Assembly (NCBI GenBank): GCA_902552345.1
Contig: CACDGO010000002.1
Location: 17,501-81,500, forward strand
Length of the DNA stretch: 64,000 bases
Direction: 5' to 3'
DNA from: an uncultured Pelagibacteraceae bacterium
Lineage (GTDB): Bacteria; Pseudomonadota; Alphaproteobacteria; Pelagibacterales; Pelagibacteraceae
Under the pieces are notes generated by a model. That model ran no database searches, had not been told where the DNA came from, and saw only the letters and a program-made list of their open reading frames with translations. The position numbers were made by a program, and so were the translations under genes. Shown here in pieces: positions 9,648-18,033 of the stretch. Positions within the stretch are counted from its first letter, which is position 1; every line of letters begins with the position of its first letter.

Positions 9648-12212
9648 ATGAATTTATTTACAAGGACTTTTAGTAAAATATTTAAAAGCTCTAATCAACA
9701 AGAATTAGATAAACTTAAAAACTTAATATCATCAATTAATAGTAAAGAAAAAGAGTTTCAGCTTCTAACAGAAAGTGATTTTAAAGAGAAAACAGCGCTT
9801 CTTAAAAAGAATGTTCAAAATGGTTCTCTCAAAATTCAACAGGCTATTCCTGAAAGTTTTGCATTAGTAAGAGAAGCAGCAAAAAGAACTTTGGGTGAGA
9901 GACATTATGATGTTCAGTTAGCTGGAGGGTTAGTTTTAAATAGTGGAAAAATTGCTGAAATGAAAACCGGTGAAGGGAAAACTTTAGTATCTACTCTTCC
10001 AGCATATTTGAATTCGCTAACAGGAAAAGGGGTTCATATCGTAACAGTTAATGACTACTTAGCTAAAAGAGACTCGGAATGGATGGGAAAAGTATATAGA
10101 TATTTAGGCGTTACCACAGGCTGTGTTACGAATGATTTAGAGGATAAAGAAAGGAAAAAAAATTACAATTACGACATAACATACGCAACAAATAATGAGC
10201 TTGGGTTCGACTATTTAAGAGACAATATGAAATACGAGCTAGATGAAATGGTTCAAAGAAATCATCACTATTGTATCGTTGATGAAGTGGATAGTATACT
10301 TATTGACGAGTCTAGAACCCCTCTTATAATTTCTGGAAAGCTTGAAGATAAAACTACACTTTATACGGTTACAAACAATTTTATTAATCATCTTCAAATT
10401 ACAGATTATGAATTAGATGAGAAGAATAAAAACGTAATTTTAACAGACGCTGGAGTAGATAAGGTTGAAAAACTTGCAATTCAAAGAAATATTTTAAAAA
10501 ATAATAATTTCTATGACCCTGCTAACCTTGATCTTGTCCACCACACTAATCAAGCTTTAAAGGCAAATCTAATTTTCAAAAAAGACAAAGATTATATCAT
10601 TAGTGACGGAAAAGTAAAAATAATTGATGAATTTACAGGAAGAGTATTAGGCGGTAGAAGATTCTCAGATGGTTTGCACCAAGCAATAGAGGCAAAAGAG
10701 AATGTAAAAATTGAGGAAGAAAATCATACTTTAGCTTCAATTACTTATCAAAATTATTTCAGACTTTACAAAAAATTAGCCGGAATGACGGGTACAGCTA
10801 TGACCGAATCTGAAGAATTTTATGATATTTATAAATTAAATGTTGTTTCAATACCAACAAATAAAAAGATGCTACGAAAAGATTTCAATGACCAAATTTT
10901 TAGAACTGAAGAAGAAAAATATAATGCAATAACGAATAAGATTATTGAATGTAACAAAACAGGCCAGCCTGTTTTAGTTGGAACTACTAGTATCGAAAAA
11001 TCAGAAAAAATTTCTAGTCTATTAAGTCAAAAAAAAATTAAACATAACGTGCTTAATGCAAAGCAACATGAGAAAGAAGCACAAATTATTGCTGAAGCAG
11101 GTAAAACAAAAGCAGTAACTATTGCTACTAATATGGCTGGGCGAGGAACTGATATTAAACTAGGTGGAAATAAAGATTTCGCTAATGAAGATAAACTTGA
11201 TGATCAAATGTATTTTAAAGAAAATGAGTCAAAAGTTAAAAATTTAGGTGGGCTTTTTATAATCGGCACAGAAAGACATGAGAGCAGAAGAATAGACAAT
11301 CAACTTCGTGGGCGTTCAGGTAGACAAGGTGACCCTGGCGCAACAATATTTTTTATCAGTTTGCAAGATGAGCTAATGAGAATATTTGGAGGCGACTCTA
11401 TAGATGGGATGCTTAAGAAACTTGGACTTAAAAAGAATGAATCGATCGATCACCCTTGGATAAATAAAGCAATGGAGCGGGCGCAAAAAAAAGTTGAAAG
11501 CAGAAATTTTGATGTTAGAAAAACTTTAATAAAATTTGATGATGTAATGAATGATCAAAGACAAGTGATATTCTCTCAAAGATTAAAAATATTAAAAGAA
11601 AAAAATATAACCGAAATATTGAATGACTTTTACAATGAAGTGTTAAAAAATTTACAAAATTCAATATCAAATTATAAGAAGTCTAATGATGAAAAATATT
11701 TAACTGAAATAAAAAATATCACAGGAAACTCTTTAAATGATGATCAATTGTTGCAATTAGCATCAAAAGAGAAGGATTTATTCCTTAATAATATGAAGAA
11801 CTTATTCATAGAAAAAAAGAATTCTAGAATTAATATTATTGGAGAAAAGCAAAATGAAATATTAGAGAAAAAAATTTTTCTTCAAATTATTGACTTTTCA
11901 TGGCGGTCACATCTTCAATATTTGGAACAATTAAGACAAGTAATAGGACTAAGACAATACGGTCAGAAAGATCCTTTGTCAGAATTTAAAAAAGAGGCAT
12001 TTGTTCTTTTTGAAGGTTTGCTTTTAAAAATAAAAAACGATGTAATTAAGTTACTTCTTAATTTAAATATTGTTGTTTCATCAAATGAAAATGATAAAAA
12101 GGATGACGAGAAAGACGACATCAAAAAAAATAACTTTAAAAAAGTAGGTAGAAATGACAAATGCCCTTGTGGATCAGGAAAAAAATACAAACATTGTCAC
12201 GGTAATTTTTAG
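9648..12212 (+). CDS. secA: preprotein translocase ATPase SecA
   Basis: The ATP-driven motor that pushes unfolded preproteins through SecYEG. The chosen ATG at 9648 follows a good ribosome site (GAGGT, 6 bases upstream), giving 854 residues. The open frame extends further upstream to 9606 without a ribosome site. Walker A MKTGEGKT lies at 105-112, and the DEVD helicase box is present in CIVDEVDSILIDES. The C-terminal zinc SEC-C motif (CPCGSGKKYKHCHG) that contacts SecB and lipid is also present. All domains appear complete. It ends one base from the convergent photolyase gene. Confidence 0.97.
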   Translation: MNLFTRTFSKIFKSSNQQELDKLKNLISSINSKEKEFQLLTESDFKEKTALLKKNVQNGSLKIQQAIPESFALVREAAKRTLGERHYDVQLAGGLVLNSGKIAEMKTGEGKTLVSTLPAYLNSLTGKGVHIVTVNDYLAKRDSEWMGKVYRYLGVTTGCVTNDLEDKERKKNYNYDITYATNNELGFDYLRDNMKYELDEMVQRNHHYCIVDEVDSILIDESRTPLIISGKLEDKTTLYTVTNNFINHLQITDYELDEKNKNVILTDAGVDKVEKLAIQRNILKNNNFYDPANLDLVHHTNQALKANLIFKKDKDYIISDGKVKIIDEFTGRVLGGRRFSDGLHQAIEAKENVKIEEENHTLASITYQNYFRLYKKLAGMTGTAMTESEEFYDIYKLNVVSIPTNKKMLRKDFNDQIFRTEEEKYNAITNKIIECNKTGQPVLVGTTSIEKSEKISSLLSQKKIKHNVLNAKQHEKEAQIIAEAGKTKAVTIATNMAGRGTDIKLGGNKDFANEDKLDDQMYFKENESKVKNLGGLFIIGTERHESRRIDNQLRGRSGRQGDPGATIFFISLQDELMRIFGGDSIDGMLKKLGLKKNESIDHPWINKAMERAQKKVESRNFDVRKTLIKFDDVMNDQRQVIFSQRLKILKEKNITEILNDFYNEVLKNLQNSISNYKKSNDEKYLTEIKNITGNSLNDDQLLQLASKEKDLFLNNMKNLFIEKKNSRINIIGEKQNEILEKKIFLQIIDFSWRSHLQYLEQLRQVIGLRQYGQKDPLSEFKKEAFVLFEGLLLKIKNDVIKLLLNLNIVVSSNENDKKDDEKDDIKKNNFKKVGRNDKCPCGSGKKYKHCHGNF

Positions 12213-12213
12213 T

Positions 12214-13611
12214 TTAAATTTTTTTAAAAGCATTTAATGCTTTCTTTCTCGCTTCTTCATGATTGACAATAGGTTTTGGATAATCTTTACCCAATTTTAA
12301 GATATTTTCATTTTTAAGCTCCCAAGGTTTATGTATAAACTTTATCGGAACATCTTTTAACTGTGGTACCCATTTTTTTACATATTTCCCCTCTTTATCA
12401 AATTTTTCTCCTTGTAAGATTGGATTGAATATTCTGAAATAAGGTGCTGCATCAGCTCCACATCCTGCCACCCATTGCCATCCTGACACATTATTTGCTT
12501 CATTGAAGTCTAGTAAACAATTTCTAAAATGTTTTTCACCCTCTTTCCAATTTATCAATAGGTGCTTTACTAAAAAAGATCCTACAATCATTCTTACTCT
12601 GTTATGCATCCAACCAGTAGAATATAATTCTCTCATTCCGGCATCAACTATTGGATAACCTGTTAACCCTTTTTTCCAAGCATTCAAAAATTTTGAATTT
12701 TTTTGCCAAGGAAATTTATCAAATTTTTTAGAGTAGTTACCTTTAAGCATATGTGGAAAAAAATTTATTAAAGAGTGGTTAAATTCTCTCCATCCAATTT
12801 CAGCAATAAATTTACTTGCACCATTTTTCCTATTTCTATTGCATTCATCCCAAATAGTTTCCACATGGATTTGCCCATGTTTAATAAATGGAGATAATTT
12901 AGAAGTTCCGATTATATTTGGAAAATTTCTAGAGTCGGAGTAATTTTCAATCTTATCCTTTACAAATTTTTTTAGCTCGTTCAATGCATTTTCTTCTCCA
13001 GGTACCCAATATTTTCCAAATTTTTTATACCATTTTTTTTTGGAATCAATTTGCTTTTCAGTAATAGTATCTCTAAAAAAAGAGATCTTTTTGATACATT
13101 TAGAAATTTTTTTATCTTTTGGAGGAATTTTTTCTATATAAATTTTTTCTGCATTTCTCCAGAATGGGGTAAAAACTTTAAAAGGTGTTCCATCGTTTTT
13201 TTTTACATCTTCGAATTCATTCAAAATATTTCCTTTAAATATTTTGAATTTAATTTTTTTTATGTCAAAATTTTTTGAGAGTAAACTGTCAAATTTCAAA
13301 TAATTTGGTTCATAAGTTTTATTCCAATAAATTGAGAAGTTTTTTTTTTTGAACAGTTTTTCAAAAAAAGACTTGTAGGTTTCTGTTTCAATCACCTCAA
13401 GACTTATATTATATTCTGATAACTTTTTTTTGAACTCCTGTAATGACTTGCTAACCCACCATTTTTGAGCTTCTTGATCTTCAAATTTTTTTCTCTTATA
13501 TAAGAAAAAGGCTACTACCTGATCATGATTTTTTGTAGCTTCCACTAAAGCTAAGTTTTTTTGCAACCTAAAATCATCCTTAATCCAAACTAAGCCTATA
13601 TTTTTTGACAT
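12214..13611 (-). CDS. deoxyribodipyrimidine photolyase / cryptochrome family protein
   Basis: A light-driven flavoprotein that would repair cyclobutane pyrimidine dimers. The N-terminal antenna domain begins GLVWIKDDFRLQKN and the C-terminal FAD domain contains GWQWVAGCGADAAPYFRIFN (about 390-410). The start is set at ATG 13611 (protein begins MSKNIGLVW, 465 residues). The longer open frame to 13686 would run into tRNA-Phe and adds a family-atypical N-terminus. CPD-specific versus (6-4) or cryptochrome activity cannot be settled by eye. It lies downstream of infA and tRNA-Phe with no terminator seen and could be co-transcribed. A photolyase fits a sunlit surface-water organism. Confidence 0.9.
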   Translation of the reverse strand: MSKNIGLVWIKDDFRLQKNLALVEATKNHDQVVAFFLYKRKKFEDQEAQKWWVSKSLQEFKKKLSEYNISLEVIETETYKSFFEKLFKKKNFSIYWNKTYEPNYLKFDSLLSKNFDIKKIKFKIFKGNILNEFEDVKKNDGTPFKVFTPFWRNAEKIYIEKIPPKDKKISKCIKKISFFRDTITEKQIDSKKKWYKKFGKYWVPGEENALNELKKFVKDKIENYSDSRNFPNIIGTSKLSPFIKHGQIHVETIWDECNRNRKNGASKFIAEIGWREFNHSLINFFPHMLKGNYSKKFDKFPWQKNSKFLNAWKKGLTGYPIVDAGMRELYSTGWMHNRVRMIVGSFLVKHLLINWKEGEKHFRNCLLDFNEANNVSGWQWVAGCGADAAPYFRIFNPILQGEKFDKEGKYVKKWVPQLKDVPIKFIHKPWELKNENILKLGKDYPKPIVNHEEARKKALNAFKKI

Positions 13612-13662
13612 GTGAAAATTTATCAAATTTAAATTTAAATTTCGATGCGATTTATTGTTGGG

Positions 13663-13737
13663 TGGTGGCCTTGGTAAGAATCGCACTTACGACACATACC
13701 TTTTCAGGGTACTGCTCTACTACTGAGCTACAAGGCC
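13663..13737 (-). tRNA. tRNA-Phe (anticodon GAA)
   Basis: Folds as a complete cloverleaf: acceptor GGCCTTG with CAAGGCC, D arm GCTC/GAGC, anticodon arm GTACC-CTGAAAA-GGTAT, variable GTGTC, T arm GTAAG/CTTAC. The anticodon is GAA and the 3' CCA is encoded (13663-13665). The first nucleotide, at 13737, is also the last base of the infA TAG stop codon. Phenylalanyl-tRNA synthetase (pheST), which would charge it, is in the same window. Confidence 0.96.
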
Positions 13738-13952
13738 TAAAATCTAAAAGTAATCCTACCTTTAGTTAAATCGTATGGGGTCATTTCAACCATTACATTA
13801 TCACCAGCGAGTACTCTTATTCTATTCTTTCTAAGTTTTCCAGCTGTATGAGCTAGTATTTCATGATTATTTTCAAGTTTTACTCTGAACATAGCATTCG
13901 GAAGTAATTCGGTTACTTTGCCTTTGAATTCTAAAGTTTCTTGTTTTGCCAA
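13737..13952 (-). CDS. infA: translation initiation factor IF-1
   Basis: A 71-residue OB-fold protein that binds the 30S A site during initiation. It matches IF-1 along its full length ([20 protein letters not shown], then [10 protein letters not shown] and [11 protein letters not shown]). The start codon is TTG (13950-13952). It directly follows the hisD TAA stop in the same frame, so no upstream in-frame start exists, and AAGGGA lies about 6 bases upstream as a ribosome site. The stop codon is TAG, and its G is the first base of tRNA-Phe. Confidence 0.96.
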   Translation of the reverse strand: MAKQETLEFKGKVTELLPNAMFRVKLENNHEILAHTAGKLRKNRIRVLAGDNVMVEMTPYDLTKGRITFRF

Positions 13953-15251
13953 TTAATATCCCTTTTTCAATCTGATTTTAATCGATTCTGCATGACCGTC
14001 TAAATTTTCATGCTGTGCCAATTTTATAACTGATGGGCCTAATCTTTCAATACCTGATTTTGTTATTTTTATTAAGGAATGGCGCTTTAAAAAATCATTT
14101 ACTGATAAACCTGAAGAAAATTTAGCAGACCCCGAAGTAGGTAAAACATGATTTGGTCCTGCTATATAATCTCCCATAGCCTCAGGTGAAAATTTTCCAA
14201 TAAAGATTGAACCTGCATTCTTAATATTCTGTAAGATTTTTTTATAATTTTTTAAATGTATTTCAAGATGTTCTGGGGCAATTGTGTTTATTGCTTTTAA
14301 AATTTTGCTGTTATTTTTGGCATATATCGCCAGTCCATAATTTTTTATACTTTTAGTGGCAATATCTTTTTTTGGTAAATTCTTTAATCGAGATTTTAAT
14401 CTAAGGTTAACCATTTTTATTAACACTTTATCATTAGTAATTAAAATGGATTGAGCAAATATATCGTGTTCTGCTTGTGCAATTAAATCTGAGGCTATCC
14501 AGTCTGGATTTGAATATTTGTCTGCTACAATTGAAACTTCAGAAGGCCCTGCAACCATGTCGATACCAACATCTCCAAATACTTCTTTTTTAGCAGCTGC
14601 TACAAATGCATTTCCTGGGCCTACTATTTTATCGACCTTCTTAAAAGTTTTTGTTCCATAGGTTAGAGCTGCAATCGAGTGTGCTCCACCCGTTTTATAA
14701 ATTTCTTTCACTCCACATTTTTTTGCAGCATATATTACTCCAGGATTTATCGGGTTACATAAAACAGGTGTGGTGAGATAAATATTTTTTACACCCGCTA
14801 CAATAGCTGGAATACAATTCATAAGAACAGTGCTAGGGTAACTTGCTGTTCCTCCAGGCACATAAACTCCTACTTTCTCAATAGGTGTATATTTGTATGC
14901 AAGTTCATTTTTATATCTATCCTTGAATTTAAAAGAAAAAAATTTTTGCTTTGAATGAAATTGTTTAATCCTTCGATAGGCTAAATCAATAGATTTTTTT
15001 AATTTTTTATTAATTCCATTTGAAATTTTATTAATCTCTACATTTGAAAATTTAATAATTTTTGATCTAATATTAAAATTAGAAAATTTTTTTTCATAAT
15101 TTATAACTGCTTTATCTCCGTGTTTTTTTACATTTAGTAAGATTTTTTTAACTTGTTTAGACTCAGTTTTTTGTCTTGTTTTCCTTGAACTGAGTATAGT
15201 TTCCAATTTTTTTGTAGAGTGTAATTTATTAAAATTTATAATTTTTAACAT
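13953..15251 (-). CDS. hisD: histidinol dehydrogenase
   Basis: Catalyses the last two oxidations of histidine synthesis, histidinol to histidine, with NAD and zinc. The 432-residue protein shows the expected [17 protein letters not shown] block, the AEHDIFAQ metal and active-site segment, [14 protein letters not shown], and a DFLKRHS motif near the C-terminus. The hisD position between murA-DUF2948 and infA is a known alphaproteobacterial arrangement. Its TAA stop is immediately followed by the infA TTG start. Confidence 0.96.
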   Translation of the reverse strand: MLKIINFNKLHSTKKLETILSSRKTRQKTESKQVKKILLNVKKHGDKAVINYEKKFSNFNIRSKIIKFSNVEINKISNGINKKLKKSIDLAYRRIKQFHSKQKFFSFKFKDRYKNELAYKYTPIEKVGVYVPGGTASYPSTVLMNCIPAIVAGVKNIYLTTPVLCNPINPGVIYAAKKCGVKEIYKTGGAHSIAALTYGTKTFKKVDKIVGPGNAFVAAAKKEVFGDVGIDMVAGPSEVSIVADKYSNPDWIASDLIAQAEHDIFAQSILITNDKVLIKMVNLRLKSRLKNLPKKDIATKSIKNYGLAIYAKNNSKILKAINTIAPEHLEIHLKNYKKILQNIKNAGSIFIGKFSPEAMGDYIAGPNHVLPTSGSAKFSSGLSVNDFLKRHSLIKITKSGIERLGPSVIKLAQHENLDGHAESIKIRLKKGY

Positions 15252-15253
15252 TT

Positions 15254-15694
15254 TTATTCCTTATGTCGTGGTATGTTTTTCGTATTCCAAGCTTCACCTT
15301 GATCATCTAAAGTTACCTCAATCACTTCCGACACGATTTTTATAATTGAGTCACCTGCAAAAACAATTTTCATTTCGTAGTTATTATCAGGCATTATGTT
15401 AGTTTCAATAGTAAGAAAATCCAAGAATATATCTTTTTTTGCTTGATTAATATTTTTAGAATTAACTTTTAAAACATGCTCAAATTTTAAGATAGTTCTA
15501 ATTCTTTTGTTTTTTCTAAAAACACCTCTTTCAACATCCTCCCACATAAATCTATTAAGTTGCAAAAGGAACATTCTATTTTTTGTCAAATTTGCAATAT
15601 CAGATATACTTGCTATCGAGTCTTGTAAATGTGCAGAAACGACTTTTAAATCCTCCTCAGTTTTTGCTAATAATTTTAATTTTTTAGCTTTCAT
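15254..15694 (-). CDS. DUF2948 family protein
   Basis: A 146-residue protein with the family signature at its start (LKLLAKTEEDLKVVSAHLQD) and the LLQLNRFMWED segment. DUF2948 proteins occur in Alphaproteobacteria between murA and hisD, as here. The function is unknown; no catalytic motif, signal peptide or membrane segment is visible. It is one base downstream of murA and two upstream of hisD on the same strand. Confidence 0.85.
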   Translation of the reverse strand: MKAKKLKLLAKTEEDLKVVSAHLQDSIASISDIANLTKNRMFLLQLNRFMWEDVERGVFRKNKRIRTILKFEHVLKVNSKNINQAKKDIFLDFLTIETNIMPDNNYEMKIVFAGDSIIKIVSEVIEVTLDDQGEAWNTKNIPRHKE

Positions 15695-15695
15695 A

Positions 15696-16952
15696 CTAAA
15701 CTCTTTTAATTTCTGCTTTACATTTTTTTAACTTTTCTTCAAGTTGTTCGTATCCTCTATCCAAGTGATAGATTCTATTTAAAATTGTTCTATTTTCAGC
15801 AATTAATCCCGCCAAGACTAAACTTACTGAAGCTCTTAAGTCTGTCGCCATCACTTCAGCCCCAATCAATTTTGTGGGTCCAAAAACTTGTGCTATTTTA
15901 TTTTTTATTTCGATTCTAGCACCCATTCTTCTTAATTCAGGTACATGCATAAATCTATTTTCAAAAATATTTTCCTTTATCTTTGATGATCCTTTTGCTT
16001 GTGTCATTAAAACCATTAATTGAGCTTGTAAATCAGTAGGAAAACCTGGATAGGGGCTAGTTGATAAATTAATTTTTTTATAGAGTTTGGATTTATAAAT
16101 ACAAATCCATGTTTTAGAAATCTTCATTTTGATACCCATACTCTTAAGAATTTTTAATTCATATTTTATAAGTTTGGGATTAATATTTTTGATCAAAATT
16201 TTTTTTCCTGCCAAGGCGCCAGCTATAAGATAAGTTCCAGCTTCAATTCTATCAAAAATAATTCTGTGTTTAATATTTTTAACTTCATTCTTTTTGCCTT
16301 GAATAATTATTTTTCGTTTTGAAATTAAAATTTTACAACCTAATTTTTTAAGAAAATCTATTAAGTCTAAAATCTCAGGTTCAACAGCGCAATTTGTTAA
16401 AATTGTTTTTCCGGAAGCTCCAAAAGCTGCAAGAATAGCGTTCTCGGTTGCACCAACTGATATCGATGGAAATTTAATTTTTGTTCCCATTAAACCCCTT
16501 TTAGCTTCAGCAATTATATAACCATTTTTAATTTTTATTTTTGCACCAAGTTTTTTAAGTGCAAGTAAATGGAGATCTACTGGTCTTGTGCCTATAGCAC
16601 AACCACCTGGGAGTGATACCTTTGCTTTTTTGTACTTGGTTAGAAGTGGGCCTAGAACTAAAACACCAGCTCTCATAGTTTTTACTAATTTATAAGGAGC
16701 AAGAGTGTTTATATTTTTTTTTTTATTTTTAAGCTCTATAGTTTTCTCTCTTTTCTTAATCTTCGCTTTAATTCCTATAAATTCTAAAAGCTCAAGCATT
16801 GTAAAAATATCTTTTACAAGTGGAACATTCGTAAGTTTGATTTCATTAGCTAAAATAGAAGCGGCTAAAATAGGTAATGTTGCATTTTTAGACCCAGAAA
16901 TTGAAATTGAGCCATTCAACTCTCTCTTACCTTTAATTAATAATTTTTGCAT
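15696..16952 (-). CDS. murA: UDP-N-acetylglucosamine 1-carboxyvinyltransferase
   Basis: First committed step of peptidoglycan precursor synthesis: transfers enolpyruvate from PEP to UDP-GlcNAc in the cytoplasm. The 418-residue protein has K22-N23 in SGSKNATLPILAA and the catalytic cysteine C118 in LPGGCAIGTRPVDLH, so it is the fosfomycin-sensitive Cys type. The C-terminal GTYLIAGALA and FPTDLQAQ segments are also present. Length is normal. It lies 10 bases downstream of dcd. Confidence 0.97.
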   Translation of the reverse strand: MQKLLIKGKRELNGSISISGSKNATLPILAASILANEIKLTNVPLVKDIFTMLELLEFIGIKAKIKKREKTIELKNKKKNINTLAPYKLVKTMRAGVLVLGPLLTKYKKAKVSLPGGCAIGTRPVDLHLLALKKLGAKIKIKNGYIIAEAKRGLMGTKIKFPSISVGATENAILAAFGASGKTILTNCAVEPEILDLIDFLKKLGCKILISKRKIIIQGKKNEVKNIKHRIIFDRIEAGTYLIAGALAGKKILIKNINPKLIKYELKILKSMGIKMKISKTWICIYKSKLYKKINLSTSPYPGFPTDLQAQLMVLMTQAKGSSKIKENIFENRFMHVPELRRMGARIEIKNKIAQVFGPTKLIGAEVMATDLRASVSLVLAGLIAENRTILNRIYHLDRGYEQLEEKLKKCKAEIKRV

Positions 16953-16962
16953 TAAAGAAATT

Positions 16963-17517
16963 TTATACTTTTGGAAGGGTTACGCCTTTTTGTTTCATGT
17001 ATTTACCTTTTCTTTTTGCATAAGAGATTTCTGGCTTTTCATTTCCTTTAATAAAAATAAATTGAGCGACTCCCTCATTTGCATAAATTTTTGCAGGGAG
17101 AGGTGTTGTATTCGAAAATTCTAAAGTAACATGCCCTTCCCATCCAGGTTCCAAAGGTGTCACATTAACTATAATTCCACATCTTGCATAAGTTGACTTA
17201 CCTAAACAAATAACCAGTACATTTTCTGGTATTTTAAAATATTCGATTGTTCGAGCTAATGCGAAAGAATTTGGAGGAATGATACACTCTTTACCTAATT
17301 TGGTAACAAAGCTCTCTTTTTTAAAAACTTTTGGATCAACAATACCTGAATTGACGTTTGTAAAAATTTTAAATTCATTAGAGACTCTTGCATCGTACCC
17401 ATAAGAGGATAAACCAAAAGAAATTTTACCTTTTCGAATTTGTTTACTTACAAAAGGTTTAATTATGCCATTTTTTTTTACAGCACTTTTGATCCATTTA
17501 TCTGATAAAACCGTCAT
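16963..17517 (-). CDS. dcd: dCTP deaminase
   Basis: Deaminates dCTP to dUTP for thymidylate synthesis. The 184-residue trimer-type enzyme has the [20 protein letters not shown] block (about 110-130) and the catalytic glutamate in [11 protein letters not shown]. The C-terminus ([12 protein letters not shown]) matches the Dcd tail. Its first 20 bases overlap the 3' end of a 42-residue small ORF on the same strand. Confidence 0.95.
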   Translation of the reverse strand: MTVLSDKWIKSAVKKNGIIKPFVSKQIRKGKISFGLSSYGYDARVSNEFKIFTNVNSGIVDPKVFKKESFVTKLGKECIIPPNSFALARTIEYFKIPENVLVICLGKSTYARCGIIVNVTPLEPGWEGHVTLEFSNTTPLPAKIYANEGVAQFIFIKGNEKPEISYAKRKGKYMKQKGVTLPKV

Positions 17518-17626
17518 TAAATCCTTTTTTGATTGAACGTTTAATTTTTTTTCTTTTTTTTAAATTTTTTTTTAAAGCAGCCTCACGTTTTTTTAATAGT
17601 AAATCTTTTTTGTCAAAAGATTTCAT
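17498..17626 (-). CDS. small basic protein, 42 residues, upstream of dcd (unlisted small ORF)
   Basis: An ATG-initiated frame runs from 17626 to a TAA at 17498-17500, overlapping the dcd start by 20 bases. The product is very basic (about half lysine or arginine) and helical, with the core [17 protein letters not shown]. That pattern (REx-AL-x-NLxxRK) recalls short proteins annotated near dcd and murA in other Alphaproteobacteria, a resemblance from memory and not searched. The Lys-rich composition suggests nucleic-acid or ribosome binding. Part of the sequence is low-complexity A-rich, so a chance ORF is possible, but the composition is ordered ([18 protein letters not shown]). Confidence 0.6.
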   Translation of the reverse strand: MKSFDKKDLLLKKREAALKKNLKKRKKIKRSIKKGFNDGFIR

Positions 17627-17633
17627 TATAAAG

Positions 17634-17828
17634 CTAATTTTTGTCTGGATTTGTTAAATCCTCAAGAGTGATAGGTTTGTTAATATCGTGCATCGTCTCT
17701 TGCTCTGATTCTTTTGGATTTGCGCTTGATCTTCTTGCCCTTCTTTGCTCAATACGTGCTTTTCTTTTTGCCTCTTTTTTCATAGCTTTATCGCCACGTG
17801 TTGATTTATAATCATAGTGAATTCCCAT
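17634..17828 (-). CDS. hypothetical basic protein, 64 residues
   Basis: Unrecognised. It begins MGIHYDYKSTRGDKAMKKEA and continues with a strongly basic helix (KRKARIEQRRARR). An acidic, Pro/Asn-containing tail ends ITLEDLTNPDKN. The frame opens at a TTG at 17855, but ATG 17828 with an AAGGGA ribosome site upstream is the better start. It lies 7 bases from the 42-residue ORF on the same strand, so the two small basic proteins and dcd probably form one unit. A role in RNA or ribosome binding is only a guess from charge. Confidence 0.75.
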   Translation of the reverse strand: MGIHYDYKSTRGDKAMKKEAKRKARIEQRRARRSSANPKESEQETMHDINKPITLEDLTNPDKN

Positions 17829-17868
17829 AACAAGCGTCCCTTCATTATTAATCAAATTTACTTCTTGA

Positions 17869-18033
17869 TTAGTTTTTTTTCAAGTACCTTGATTGAAGCA
17901 TTTGTATAATTATAAACAAAACCGACAAAAATACGGCAACTATAACATCTTGTAAGGGTGAGGCTTGTGGAAATCCATAATTCCACAAAATCACAAGAAA
18001 CAACCAAATAAGCCAATTAATTTTTTTAAGCAT
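17869..18033 (-). CDS. small membrane protein, 54 residues, two hydrophobic segments (unlisted small ORF)
   Basis: An ATG frame from 18033 to a TAA at 17869-17871 encodes MLKKINWLIWLFLVILWNYG followed by a polar turn (about 21-28) and a second hydrophobic segment (about 29-48), ending in a basic tail. The layout (charged start, TM, loop, TM, charged end) is that of a true small membrane protein rather than a random reading. Its ATG overlaps the stop of the DUF255 gene by 8 bases, implying translational coupling. It fills the gap between that gene and the 64-residue basic protein. Function unknown. Confidence 0.75.
   Translation of the reverse strand: MLKKINWLIWLFLVILWNYGFPQASPLQDVIVAVFLSVLFIIIQMLQSRYLKKN

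Noticed and set aside
13620-13640. AAATTT direct repeat upstream of the photolyase
   Set aside because: Three short AAATTT units in very AT-rich DNA are expected by chance and have no partner copy nearby.
13612-13686. N-terminal extension of the photolyase to 13686
   Set aside because: It would translate through the 3' part of tRNA-Phe and adds a Pro/Asn-rich stretch not expected in photolyases; ATG 13611 gives the family-like start MSKNIGLVW.
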